DNA of 32,997 nucleotides, taken from Acinetobacter lwoffii (GTDB lineage: Bacteria > Pseudomonadota > Gammaproteobacteria > Pseudomonadales > Moraxellaceae). The notes beneath the pieces are model-generated. The model worked only from the letters and a program-made list of their open reading frames with translations, was not told the DNA's origin and did no database searches. Made by a program: the position numbers and the translations under genes. The stretch lies in the NCBI RefSeq assembly GCF_024129355.1, contig NZ_JAMXXP010000034.1:1-32997 (forward strand). The letters run 5' to 3'. Below are positions 1-9,712 of the stretch, piece by piece. Each line of letters opens with the position of its first letter. Positions within the stretch are counted from its first letter, which is position 1.

Positions 1-139
1 TCTCAGGTTCAAATTTAAGATTTTAGCAGCACTCCAAACTCTACAATTTGCGTATAGTGGTAGCTAATCACTATATCAATCAAGATACAAGTAGCACTGC
101 TGCGCAAGGGAGAGGTTAATAAAGCTTGACGTTTTTAAA

Positions 140-2224
<2,085 letters not shown>

Positions 2225-2242
2225 TCAAACTTTCCAGTTTAA

Positions 2243-2256
2243 TGCAACTTGTTGCA
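2243..2256. promoter_or_regulatory. Palindromic operator 1 (fadH/padR region)
   Basis: TGCAACTTGTTGCA is an inverted repeat with arms TGCAAC and GTTGCA around a 2-bp centre. It overlaps the predicted transcription start of fadH. Its arms are the same as those of the second palindrome, and the two centres are 42 bp apart, about four turns of the helix. I infer that it binds the adjacent PadR-type protein. Confidence 0.6.
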
Positions 2257-2260
2257 CTAA

Positions 2261-2289
2261 TTTATATGCCAGAATTGATTTTTATGCAA
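2261..2289 (-). promoter_or_regulatory. Predicted sigma-70 promoter of fadH
   Basis: On the minus strand a -35 box TTGCAT (2284-2289) and a -10 box TATAAA (2261-2266) are separated by exactly 17 bp. The -35 lies inside the palindrome at 2283-2300, and the expected start of transcription (about 2254) lies inside the palindrome at 2243-2256. A repressor bound to both would block the promoter. Confidence 0.6.
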
Positions 2290-2302
2290 CATGTTGCATA
2301 AT
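2275..2302 (+). promoter_or_regulatory. Predicted promoter of the PadR-type regulator gene
   Basis: TTGATT (2275-2280) and CATAAT (2297-2302) are spaced by 16 bp on the plus strand, 30 bp before the regulator start codon. The spacer and -10 box are covered by the palindrome at 2283-2300, which would allow autoregulation. This is a pattern match by eye. Confidence 0.45.
2283..2300. promoter_or_regulatory. Palindromic operator 2 (fadH/padR region)
   Basis: TATGCAACATGTTGCATA is a perfect 18-bp palindrome. It covers the -35 box of the predicted fadH promoter and the spacer of the predicted promoter for the divergent regulator. It shares the core arms TGCAAC/GTTGCA with operator 1. A length and symmetry of this kind fit a dimeric winged-helix repressor. 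Confidence 0.7.
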
Positions 2303-2331
2303 AATCCTGAGTCACTTTTTTTGAGACGCTT

Positions 2332-2874
2332 ATGTCTTTAGCGCATGTTTTATTGACCAGCCTGATTGAAAAGCCCAGCACCGGAATCGAACTGGCCCGC
2401 CGTTTTGACCGATCCATGGGCTTCTTCTGGAATGCCACTCATCAGCAGATTTATCGCGAGCTGAATGCCATGCTGCAAAAAGGATGGATTTCGACGATAG
2501 AAGAGGAAGATTCCAATAGCCGCAAAAAGACATATCAGGTGGAACGTCTGGGCCGGGAAGAACTGGCCAACTGGATGCTACAACAAAGCCCACCGGCACA
2601 ACTGCGCGAAGAACTAATGGTACGTCTGCGTGCCGAAGCCCAACTTGGTGGCAATAACACCTTGGCAGAACTGGAACGCCATCTGGAACTGCATAAAGAA
2701 AAACTGAAAACCTATCAGCAGATTTTTGCCAAAGACTTTGCTCAAGCGGACAAAACTGACCGTACCTTATATATTCATAAAATGATTCTGCAACTGGGAA
2801 TTGATCAGGAACTGGGTTGGATTTCCTGGCTGGAACAGGTTATTCCGCGACTGCAACAATTTGACGCAAAATAA
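2332..2874 (+). CDS. PadR family transcriptional regulator
   Basis: This is a 180-aa DNA-binding regulator of the PadR type with a C-terminal Vir_act_alpha_C-like helical domain. The N-terminal winged helix (about residues 1-80) shows the family pattern: LLTSLIEKPSTGIELARRFD, then FFWNATHQQIYRELNAM and a wing rich in Lys and Arg. The C-terminal half (about 90-178) is mostly helical and would form the dimer. The start codon matches the usual start of the family, although the ribosome site is weak. The gene is the first of a run with an alpha/beta hydrolase 20 bp behind it and a sirtuin after that, and it is divergent from fadH. Two palindromes in the divergent gap overlap both predicted promoters, so it probably represses itself and fadH. 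The inducer cannot be told from the sequence; an acyl-CoA or aromatic acid is a guess. Confidence 0.9.
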   Translation: MSLAHVLLTSLIEKPSTGIELARRFDRSMGFFWNATHQQIYRELNAMLQKGWISTIEEEDSNSRKKTYQVERLGREELANWMLQQSPPAQLREELMVRLRAEAQLGGNNTLAELERHLELHKEKLKTYQQIFAKDFAQADKTDRTLYIHKMILQLGIDQELGWISWLEQVIPRLQQFDAK

Positions 2875-2894
2875 TTCTAAATACGGAGACACAC

Positions 2895-3827
2895 ATGCCC
2901 TTTTATCGCATGCGCGATGGTGAACAGCTGTTTGTACGCGAATACGGTCAGGGACAGTCGGTACTGGTACTCTCAGGACTCGGCATGCTGAGCTGGCAAT
3001 GGAAAGCTTTTCTCTATCCGCATCAGAAAAATTTCCGTTTCATTATTCCAGAATGGCGCGGCTTTGGGGCTTCCAGTCGCTGTAAAATTCCGCAAGGTCG
3101 CGATGCAATTTCCAGTCACTGGCAAGATGTACGTTCAGTTCTGACCCAGCTAGAATTAGATCAAGTCATCGTCATTGCCTATTCCATGGGTGCAACCACC
3201 GCAATGCACGGCATGCATTATGACAACTTTGCCAGTCAGATTTCTGCTTATTTGCATATCGATCAAACACCTAAAATTCCGGTTGATGATACCTGGGCTT
3301 TTGGCCTTTTTGGTCCACGCCATCAGGAATTTATCGACATCCTGCAGCAGCTCTCTGCCCTACTTGCGCAATACCAGCAAGTTGAATTGATCCGTGATCT
3401 TGACGTTTCTGTCCGTAAACAAATTGCCGCCCTATGGCTAAAGTTTATTCAGCTACAAAATGAACAAAAATATAATCTGAAAGCTTTCGCATTCATCCTA
3501 AATCAACCTCGTCTGCAAAGTCTGTTATTGCCTTCCAGCCGGGTGGATTATATGGCGTGGTATATCAACAATTATTTATATCATCGTGAAGATTACCGCG
3601 AAGCTCTAGCTCAGCTTAGCTGTCCGGTGACCTTCTTTAGCGGTGTACAATCCAAGTTATATCCTTTTGAAGGTCAGCGCCTGATTGTAGAAAGCCTGCC
3701 TAATGCCAAACAGATAATCTTCAGCAAGTCTGGCCATACGCCTTTACTGACTGAACCGCTAAAATTTGCCCGAGAACTTGGCATCTTCTTAAAAGAAAAT
3801 TCACAATCTAGCGCTTCAGCTGCCTAA
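2895..3827 (+). CDS. Alpha/beta hydrolase fold protein
   Basis: This 310-aa protein carries the alpha/beta hydrolase signature. An HG-like segment near residue 28 (LSGLGML) comes first. The nucleophile elbow AYSMGATT follows with Ser97, and the C-terminal GHTPLL supplies His281. The usual acidic residue after strand 7 is not obvious (the segment reads FSGVQSKLYP). Asp123 in HIDQTP is an alternative acid, as in some families that place it after strand 6. No signal peptide is seen, so it is probably cytoplasmic. GGAG stands before the start codon. It lies 20 bp behind the PadR regulator and 19 bp before the sirtuin, so the three are probably one operon. The substrate is unknown; an ester or acyl compound is possible given the fatty-acid gene next door. 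Confidence 0.85.
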   Translation: MPFYRMRDGEQLFVREYGQGQSVLVLSGLGMLSWQWKAFLYPHQKNFRFIIPEWRGFGASSRCKIPQGRDAISSHWQDVRSVLTQLELDQVIVIAYSMGATTAMHGMHYDNFASQISAYLHIDQTPKIPVDDTWAFGLFGPRHQEFIDILQQLSALLAQYQQVELIRDLDVSVRKQIAALWLKFIQLQNEQKYNLKAFAFILNQPRLQSLLLPSSRVDYMAWYINNYLYHREDYREALAQLSCPVTFFSGVQSKLYPFEGQRLIVESLPNAKQIIFSKSGHTPLLTEPLKFARELGIFLKENSQSSASAA

Positions 3828-3846
3828 AGATTCAGGAGATAGAACA

Positions 3847-4551
3847 ATGAAAAAGTTGGTGGTCTTTTCCGGTGCAGGCATGAGCGCCGAAAGTGGTATC
3901 AATACTTTTCGCGACAGTGATGGACTTTGGGAACAATACCGGATTGAAGAAGTCGCCACACCCGAAGCCTGGGCTAACAATCCGGAACTGGTGCAACGCT
4001 TTTATAATGCCCGCCGTAAAAATATTCTGGAAGCACAGCCGAATGCTGCACATCAATTAATTGCCGATCTTGAAAATGAGTTTGATGTGCATGTAATCAC
4101 CCAGAATATTGATGACTTGCATGAACGTGCCGGCAGCTCCAAGGTGATCCATTTACATGGCAATATTCGTCTGGCCAAAAGCTCAGGCCCCGATGCACAA
4201 AGCACGACCGAGTTTTATCCAATTGAAGGTTCTGAATTAGATTTAAATCAACACTTTTGTAAGGCAGGCTATCCGCTGCGTCCTCATGTGGTCTGGTTTG
4301 GTGAAGCCGTGCCCGCGTATGAAGAAGCTCAAGAATGTATACAGGATGCCGATATTTTCGTAGTGATTGGCACCAGCCTACAGGTTTATCCGGTCGCCGG
4401 GTTAATTCATGAGATTCCTGCGCACTGTGAGGCCTATTACATCGACCCGAAAGCCGAGCAGCAGCATTTACCTGCACATTTTCACAAGATTACCCAAAGC
4501 GCGACCGATGGCATGCAAACATTGCTAAGTTTACTTAAATCCGGGAATTAA
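3847..4551 (+). CDS. cobB: NAD-dependent protein deacylase (Sir2 family, zinc-cysteine-less)
   Basis: This sirtuin removes acyl groups from lysine using NAD. At 234 aa it has the full catalytic core. FSGAGMSAESGINTFR (7-22) binds NAD, TQNIDDLHERAG is at 85-96, and HLHGN holds the catalytic His104. WFGEAVP (150-156) and VIGTSLQVYPVAG complete the core. Y53 and R56 form the YxxR pair that class III sirtuins (SIRT5, E. coli CobB) use for succinyl- or malonyl-lysine, so desuccinylase activity is plausible. The two CxxC pairs that normally hold structural zinc are absent: only Cys138 lies between HLHGN and RPHVVWFGE. I recall a bacterial branch with the same loss. The gene is the third of the PadR-hydrolase run. 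The symbol follows common usage for bacterial sirtuins; orthology to E. coli cobB is not certain. Confidence 0.88.
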   Translation: MKKLVVFSGAGMSAESGINTFRDSDGLWEQYRIEEVATPEAWANNPELVQRFYNARRKNILEAQPNAAHQLIADLENEFDVHVITQNIDDLHERAGSSKVIHLHGNIRLAKSSGPDAQSTTEFYPIEGSELDLNQHFCKAGYPLRPHVVWFGEAVPAYEEAQECIQDADIFVVIGTSLQVYPVAGLIHEIPAHCEAYYIDPKAEQQHLPAHFHKITQSATDGMQTLLSLLKSGN

Positions 4552-4577
4552 AATTTTTTTATATGTGCATTCTCTGA

Positions 4578-4606
4578 TTGACAGTATGCAACAATCAATT
4601 TTTAAT
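4578..4606 (+). promoter_or_regulatory. Predicted sigma-70 promoter of the LysR gene
   Basis: A perfect -35 box TTGACA (4578-4583) and TTTAAT (4601-4606) are separated by 17 bp. The expected start of transcription is about 25 nt before the LysR start codon. This suggests the LysR gene is transcribed separately from the sirtuin operon. A weak 6-bp hairpin (TGATTG/CAATCA, 4575-4597) overlaps it and could also act as the operon's terminator. Confidence 0.6.
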
Positions 4607-4637
4607 CAGCTTATCGTTGCAAGAATGGAATTAAACC

Positions 4638-5537
4638 ATGCTGTCTGATCTGGATGACTTTTACTGTTTCGCTCAGGTGGTGGAACATGGCGGCTTTAGT
4701 GCAGCCGAACGTGCAACCGATATTCCCAAATCCAAACTTAGCCGCCGGGTGTTTAATCTGGAAGAGCGTCTGGGTGTACGTCTGATTCAGCGCAGTTCGC
4801 GTCATTTTGCCGTCACCGATATTGGCATGAATATTTATCGGCATGCCCAAGTGATGCTGAATGCTGCACAGGCAGCGCATGATCTGGTTGACCATCTGAG
4901 TACCGAACCACGCGGAACTATTAAAGTCAGTCTGCCAGTGTCTATTGCCCAGAACGAACTGGCAAAAATTCTGCCGGATTTTTTGAAAAAATATCCTGAA
5001 ATTAAAGTCCAGATGATGATCACCAATCGCCGGGTCGATATTATCAATGAAGGCTTTGATCTGGCCTTACGTGTCCGTTCCAGCCTGGATGATGACCCGA
5101 ATCTGGTGATCCGCCAGTTTGAAAAAATTGAGCAGCATCTATTTGCCAGTCAAGGTTATTTAAATGAATTTGGTGAACTGAAAAACCCTGAGCAACTGGC
5201 TGAACATAAAATTCTGAGTATGGCTGAAGATCATACCGAACAGTTTCTGACCTTACAAAATGAACAGCAGGAACAGAAAAAAATCCGTGTCAGTCCCACA
5301 GTTATGGGTTCTGACTTAAATATGCTGGCCCAACTGGCCGCATCAGGCTCAGGCATCACTTTGTTGCCTGATAACGTGGTCGAGCAGTACGTGGCAAGTG
5401 GCGAACTGGTTCGGGTGCTTCCTGACTGGAAAGCACCGCATGGTATTTTCCATGTGGTTTATCCTTCACGTCGCGGCTTATTGCCCGCAGTCCGGATCTT
5501 TATTGATTATTTGGTCGCTGAATTAAATCAGCACTAA
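4638..5537 (+). CDS. LysR family transcriptional regulator
   Basis: This 299-aa protein has the classic LysR layout. The N-terminal winged helix-turn-helix spans about residues 1-62 (LDDFYCFAQVVEHGGFSAAE, then SRRVFNLEERLGVRLIQR). A linker helix follows, and the periplasmic-binding-type effector domain begins near residue 90 (RGTIKVSLPVSIAQ). The sequence is of the subgroup often annotated as YafC/CrgA-like. The Shine-Dalgarno match is poor, but the start agrees with the family and lies about 25 nt from a strong predicted promoter. Target genes and effector cannot be told: the genes on either side (sirtuin, map) are not typical LysR partners, and map is convergent. Confidence 0.92.
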   Translation: MLSDLDDFYCFAQVVEHGGFSAAERATDIPKSKLSRRVFNLEERLGVRLIQRSSRHFAVTDIGMNIYRHAQVMLNAAQAAHDLVDHLSTEPRGTIKVSLPVSIAQNELAKILPDFLKKYPEIKVQMMITNRRVDIINEGFDLALRVRSSLDDDPNLVIRQFEKIEQHLFASQGYLNEFGELKNPEQLAEHKILSMAEDHTEQFLTLQNEQQEQKKIRVSPTVMGSDLNMLAQLAASGSGITLLPDNVVEQYVASGELVRVLPDWKAPHGIFHVVYPSRRGLLPAVRIFIDYLVAELNQH

Positions 5538-5563
5538 GTGATATGCTTTTGAGAAAAACTGGA

Positions 5564-5599
5564 CAAAAAAATAGCTCATTCTTGGGGAAAAATGAGCTA
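5564..5599 (-). terminator. Intrinsic terminator downstream of map
   Basis: The inverted repeat TAGCTCATT (5572-5580) / AATGAGCTA (5591-5599) is followed on the minus strand by a run of seven T. It lies about 190 nt behind the map stop codon. There is no T run on the plus strand, so it serves minus-strand transcription rather than the LysR gene. Confidence 0.65.
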
Positions 5600-5786
5600 G
5601 AGAAACTTTCACTACAGCATAGTGAGCGAAAAAAAGGGAACCTATGTATCTGACTCTTAGTTTAATCAGATATAAAACCCTAAACCACTGTTTAATGTAG
5701 TGTTTTGTATGTTTTCGTCAGCAAGAACGAGTGAGTTGTAATTTATGTAAGTGGATTAGCTTAATAAAGATCATGCAATCAATATT

Positions 5787-6581
5787 TTAAATCTCTGGAT
5801 ACTCACCTGTGCCTTCAGGCCAAGGAGACAAGACTTCAAATCCGGTTTCGGTGACATAGACCATATGTTCCCATTGGGCAGACCAGGATTTATCCGTGGT
5901 GACCACCGTCCAGCCATCTTTTAGCTCTTTGACGCGGGCTTTGCCCATATTCACCATTGGCTCAATAGTAAACACCATGCCCGGAACCAGTTTAATGCCC
6001 TGACCCGGCTGGCCGTAATGCAGAATGTTTGGCTGCTCGTGATAGACCTTGCCGATGCCATGACCACAATATTCGCGCACAATAGAATAACCTTCACGCT
6101 GTGCAACCGTTTGAATGGCATAACCAATATCACCTAGAGTCGCGCCCGGCTTCACCGCATGAATCCCGGCCACCATGGCTTCATAGGTGGTATTGACCAG
6201 TCGCTTGGCTTCTGGAGAAGGAGTTCCAACATAGTACATCCGGCTTGTATCACCAAAATAACCGTCTTTAATAATGGCAACATCAATATTGATAATATCG
6301 CCATCCTGCAGAACGACTTTCGATGATGGAATGCCGTGACAAACCACTTCATTCGGTGAAATACAGGTGGTTTTGGTATAGCCATAATAGCCAATATTGG
6401 CGGGCGTCACTTTTAAGGTATTTACAATAAAATCATGACAGAGATCATCCAGATATTCAGTCGTGACACCTGGCTTGACATGCTCCCCGATCATCGCTAA
6501 AACTTCTGCAGCCAAACGCCCAGATATCCGCAGTTTTTCAACATCTTGCTCAGTTTTAAGACTAATCGCTGGAGCGCGCAT
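5787..6581 (-). CDS. map: Methionine aminopeptidase, type I
   Basis: This enzyme removes the initiator methionine from new proteins. The 264-aa product has all metal ligands of the type I enzyme: D100, D111, H174, E207 and E238, with His82 (CHGIP) and His181 in the active site. The reading frame stays open for 43 more codons upstream, but I place the start at 6581. The sequence from MRAPAISLKT matches the normal N-terminus, GAGGATAGGT precedes it, and a perfect -10 box TATAAT lies only about 28 nt upstream, inside the possible extension. This is the usual length for the family. The gene is monocistronic and faces the LysR gene. Confidence 0.93.
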   Translation of the reverse strand: MRAPAISLKTEQDVEKLRISGRLAAEVLAMIGEHVKPGVTTEYLDDLCHDFIVNTLKVTPANIGYYGYTKTTCISPNEVVCHGIPSSKVVLQDGDIINIDVAIIKDGYFGDTSRMYYVGTPSPEAKRLVNTTYEAMVAGIHAVKPGATLGDIGYAIQTVAQREGYSIVREYCGHGIGKVYHEQPNILHYGQPGQGIKLVPGMVFTIEPMVNMGKARVKELKDGWTVVTTDKSWSAQWEHMVYVTETGFEVLSPWPEGTGEYPEI

Positions 6582-6608
6582 ATACCTATCCTCACTATGA
6601 ATCCCTGA

Positions 6609-6614
6609 ATTATA
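6609..6614 (-). promoter_or_regulatory. -10 box of the map promoter
   Basis: TATAAT on the minus strand is a perfect -10 hexamer, and the expected transcript start is near 6602, about 20 nt before the start codon at 6581. No good -35 box is visible at 16-18 bp. The rest of the 6615-6931 gap holds no gene that I can support; it contains a 6-bp hairpin AAGGCT/AGCCTT at 6849-6863 ahead of brnQ. Confidence 0.45.
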
Positions 6615-6931
6615 ATCCCTTTTTTGCGAAATATGTCGCAGTTGTTGAGTTTCAGTACAGTAATTTTCCTTGAAATAGGACTTTTCACTGCTGCTTATTT
6701 GTACAAACAATAACTGACATATTTTGATAGCAAGTGCAGATATTTATTGAGCTTATAAGGAAAAATATATTTTTCAGCGATTTATCAAACATATATTTCT
6801 ACCAAGATTTGAATGACTGGTTATATGATTCGCAAACTCACTAGAATCAAGGCTTCCAGCCTTAAAATAAACTCCAAAAAATTGGACATATACACTAAAA
6901 TCGCTTTCTTTTGTTCTATTGATCTCCCTTT

Positions 6932-8218
6932 ATGACAAGTCTGCGTACCCGGGATATTGTCGCCCTAGGTTTTATGACCTTTGCACTGTTTATTGGTGCG
7001 GGCAACATTATCTTCCCACCGATTGTGGCTCAACAAGCCGGTGAACACGTATGGCTCGCTGCTTTAGGTTTCCTTATTACAGCAGTCGGCTTACCCGTGA
7101 TTACCATTATTGCATTGTCTCGCGTTGAAGGCTCCATTCAGGCACTAAGCTCGCCTCTGGGCAAAGCAGCCAGTATTTTGCTGACTGTAATCTGTTACTT
7201 AGCTGTTGGCCCTTTATTTGCGACGCCACGTACCGCAACCGTTTCTTATGAAATCGGTTTTTCATCTTACTTTGGCAATGAATCTGGCAGTCTGCTCATT
7301 TACAGCATCATCTATTTTGCTGTGGTGACCATCGTGTCCTTATATCCCAATAAGATTCTGGATACCGTCGGCTATTTCCTGTCGCCACTTAAAATTATTT
7401 CTTTGATCATTTTGGGTGTAGCAGCCGTGATGATTCCTGCCAGCAATCCGCCTGCAGCGATCGATAATTACGTTACCAGTGCAGTGACTGAAGGCTTCGT
7501 AAATGGTTATTTAACCATGGATACTTTGGGCGCTTTAGTTTTCGGTATTGTGATTGTTAAAGCCATTACTTCACGTGGTGTAACCGATAAAAAACTGATT
7601 ACCAAATATGCAGTGAATGCCGGCATTATTTCTGGTATTGGTTTAACTCTGGTGTATTTAAGTCTGTTTAAACTTGGACTAGGTAGCCATGAGATTGCAC
7701 CAAATGCAGCCAATGGTGCCATTATCCTGCATGCATATGTACAACATGCTTTTGGCGATATGGGTGCTTACTTCCTGTCTGGCATGATTTTTATTGCCTG
7801 TATGGTGACTGCAATTGGTCTGACTTGTGCCTGTGCTGAGTATTTCTCCAACTTGACCAAAATTCCGTACAAGATCTTTGTATTTATTCTGGTGGGCTTC
7901 TCACTGGTGATTTCAAATCTGGGTTTAACCAAACTGATCGCTGTTTCGGTTCCAGTCTTAAGTGCGATTTATCCGCCTGCCATTAGCGTCATTATGCTGA
8001 GCTTCTGTGCAAACTTCTTCAAGAAACCATCTCATGTGATTGCGCCAGTGACCCTGGTGGCCTTGATCTTTGGTATTTTTGATGGATTAAAAGTCGCTGG
8101 TTTTGAATTGCCTGCATTACTGCAAAATTTACCTCTATCAGATCAGAATCTGGCCTGGTTTATCCCGTCCATGATTGTATTGCTGATTACAGCTGTGATT
8201 GACCGTATTAGAAACTAA
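6932..8218 (+). CDS. brnQ: Branched-chain amino acid:cation symporter, BrnQ
   Basis: This inner-membrane carrier takes up leucine, isoleucine and valine with Na+ or H+ (LIVCS family). The 428-aa length and about 12 hydrophobic segments fit BrnQ. The N-terminus carries the family signature: FALFIGAGNIIFPPIVAQQ follows the first charged residues, and GPLFATPRTATVSYEIG comes near residue 92. The start lacks a clear Shine-Dalgarno sequence (CTCCCTTT precedes ATG), but no better in-frame start exists and the N-terminus agrees with the family. It stands alone, divergent from map. I see no terminator of standard form behind it, only a repeated TTTTACCCAAA (8247-8257 and 8290-8300) of unknown meaning. 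Confidence 0.93.
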   Translation: MTSLRTRDIVALGFMTFALFIGAGNIIFPPIVAQQAGEHVWLAALGFLITAVGLPVITIIALSRVEGSIQALSSPLGKAASILLTVICYLAVGPLFATPRTATVSYEIGFSSYFGNESGSLLIYSIIYFAVVTIVSLYPNKILDTVGYFLSPLKIISLIILGVAAVMIPASNPPAAIDNYVTSAVTEGFVNGYLTMDTLGALVFGIVIVKAITSRGVTDKKLITKYAVNAGIISGIGLTLVYLSLFKLGLGSHEIAPNAANGAIILHAYVQHAFGDMGAYFLSGMIFIACMVTAIGLTCACAEYFSNLTKIPYKIFVFILVGFSLVISNLGLTKLIAVSVPVLSAIYPPAISVIMLSFCANFFKKPSHVIAPVTLVALIFGIFDGLKVAGFELPALLQNLPLSDQNLAWFIPSMIVLLITAVIDRIRN

Positions 8219-8804
8219 AACTTCTAGGATGTCTGAAAAATCGTATTTTTACCCAAAATCCGGTTTGAGCGTGATCAATAATTGTCAGGTTTTACCCAAA
8301 CGGACATTTATTGTTTCTTAATAATGACATCAAATCACCGCTGTAAATCTTGATACTAAGATTTTCTATAAAATATGATGTATAGAATTGCACTTTAATT
8401 ATTTTATTTTTTATATAAATATAAACAAAACTTTAATTTCCTGATTTTAGATACCTATTGTTGCCAACTTAAACCAAGTCCCCGTCCGAGTCATATGCAA
8501 GCTTACAAAGTATTGATTAACACTACATATCTTTGGCGTAGAATTTGCATTTTCTATCTGGTCGCATTGATCAAATGATGACTACATCTTATTTCCAAAA
8601 TTAGTTGGAGGTGAAATCTGAAAATATAATTCTTGCCTAATCAAGTAATTATGTAGTTATACGACTAAAGATGACCATTTTGATGGTAAAAGCCTGCCAC
8701 AGCAGTTGCAAAGGTCCAAATTAAACAGTACAACTATATATTCAATTCTGACTGATTAAATCTGCTTTAATCTTCAATAACATAAATAAATGGGAGGGAT
8801 GGAG
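8219..8804. other. Long gap with no gene seen
   Basis: These 586 bases between brnQ and a small membrane protein gene contain no ORF I can support. It is AT-rich, holds two copies of TTTTACCCAAA near the left side, and has one sequence resembling a sigma-54 promoter (listed separately). It may be a long leader or the remains of lost genes. Confidence 0.5.
8533..8550 (+). promoter_or_regulatory. Possible sigma-54 (-24/-12) promoter
   Basis: TTGGCGTAGAATTTGCA has the invariant GG of the -24 element (TTGGC) and the GC of the -12 element (TTTGC) at exactly the right distance of 10 nt between them. Three bases after TTGGC differ from the consensus. It points to the small membrane protein gene about 255 bp downstream. 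A match of this quality can occur by chance. Confidence 0.25.
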
Positions 8805-9023
8805 ATGTTATCATTACATTTCAACAAGCAAGTCTTCATTGACGCTCTTAAAGCCAACAACACCAATCTGGTGACATTTATATGCACCACTTTTGCACTC
8901 ATGCTGACTTTAACCGTCCATTGCTTAATTCAAGGTAATTTAAAACTTGAATACTTCGGCTATGCACTGATTGTCTCAGCTGCGTTTTTCCTATGGGCTG
9001 CCATAGACCAGAAATACCGATAA
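8805..9023 (+). CDS. Small two-helix membrane protein, unknown function
   Basis: I do not recognise this 72-aa protein. It begins MLSLHFNKQVFIDALK, then has two hydrophobic segments (about residues 20-42 and 48-66) and a short charged end (DQKYR), so it is probably an inner-membrane protein. Three in-frame ATG codons lie at 8790, 8799 and 8805. The third is chosen because GGAGG at 8793-8797 stands 7 nt before it, the ideal distance, whereas for the other two the GGAGG lies within or next to the start codon. It has no clear operon partner, and a strong hairpin follows it. Confidence 0.65.
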   Translation: MLSLHFNKQVFIDALKANNTNLVTFICTTFALMLTLTVHCLIQGNLKLEYFGYALIVSAAFFLWAAIDQKYR

Positions 9024-9040
9024 ACAAATTTTTAATTAGC

Positions 9041-9073
9041 CCAGATGGATGATTTGGCCAGTCATCCATCTGG
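9041..9073. terminator. Strong hairpin, probable terminator between convergent genes
   Basis: CCAGATGGATGA (9041-9052) and TCATCCATCTGG (9062-9073) form a 12-bp perfect stem with a 9-nt loop. It lies between the ends of two convergent genes. A classical T run does not follow on either strand (plus strand TGAAAAAAGTGTTTT), so it may be a weak terminator or an mRNA-end stabiliser. Confidence 0.5.
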
Positions 9074-9136
9074 TGAAAAAAGTGTTTTAACTTTCAAGAA
9101 TTCCAGCATCCTTTCAGAATAACTATAAAAAGAACA

Positions 9137-9595
9137 TTAAAATAATCCGATAAATGCTCCATAGAGCAAGATCCCCGTCCCGCCCAATTCTGCGATAATT
9201 AAACCCAGCATGGCTAAAGTCATTAAACTTCCTGGCAAATGAAACTTACCCAGCTGATGCGGTTGTTTAAACTGATTCGTCGTGTCTTGCAGAAAACCAT
9301 GTAGCATATAAGCGGCAATCGAGAAGCTGAAAAACAGAATATTGATCAGTACGCAAATCAGATTCACCATACTCGGCCACACTGAACAACAGGCCAGCAC
9401 TGCCAAAATTAAGGTCGCGGGCGCATAAAGCAGGCTGCTACGATGGGCAATATCGACATAATAATGTGCGCGTGACTGAGGTGATTGACGAATCTGCCAA
9501 TATTTCCAGACACCGGTCAACATCCCGATCCACAAGAATATTCCACTAAAAATAACGGCTATTTTAACGGCCAGCTCAAGTTCCATTAGCTGCAT
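9137..9595 (-). CDS. Hypothetical four-helix membrane protein
   Basis: I do not recognise this 152-aa protein. It has four hydrophobic stretches (about residues 9-31, 54-76, 77-100 and 124-150), with a polar loop at about 32-53 (WKYWQIRQSPQSRAHYYVDI) and another at about 102-120 (LQDTTNQFKQPHQLGKF). No catalytic motif is visible. The start at 9595 has GGA eight nt upstream; an internal Met4 is possible. It faces the small membrane protein gene and is divergent from an alpha/beta hydrolase. Codon use looks like its neighbours, so I take it for a resident gene. Confidence 0.75.
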   Translation of the reverse strand: MQLMELELAVKIAVIFSGIFLWIGMLTGVWKYWQIRQSPQSRAHYYVDIAHRSSLLYAPATLILAVLACCSVWPSMVNLICVLINILFFSFSIAAYMLHGFLQDTTNQFKQPHQLGKFHLPGSLMTLAMLGLIIAELGGTGILLYGAFIGLF

Positions 9596-9712
9596 AAGTT
9601 TATTCCATCTCTATTATTTTACTGACTTTTAAGTCATGTTTTCCCCAAGCTACCCTGCTAAAAATCTATACAGTAAAAGCTTCATGGGATTATAAAAATC
9701 ATAGTGTATCGT

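Noticed and set aside
53..75. Hairpin TATAGTG/CACTATA near the left edge
   Set aside because: No T run on either strand and no adjacent gene end inside the window; too little to call a terminator.
4575..4597. Weak hairpin as terminator of the sirtuin operon
   Set aside because: A stem of six mostly A-T pairs with an 11-nt loop; the same bases form a near-consensus promoter for the LysR gene, which is the better reading.
6582..6710. 43-codon N-terminal extension of map
   Set aside because: The family starts at MRAP, a ribosome site and a -10 box lie directly upstream of 6581, and the extension would include the promoter.
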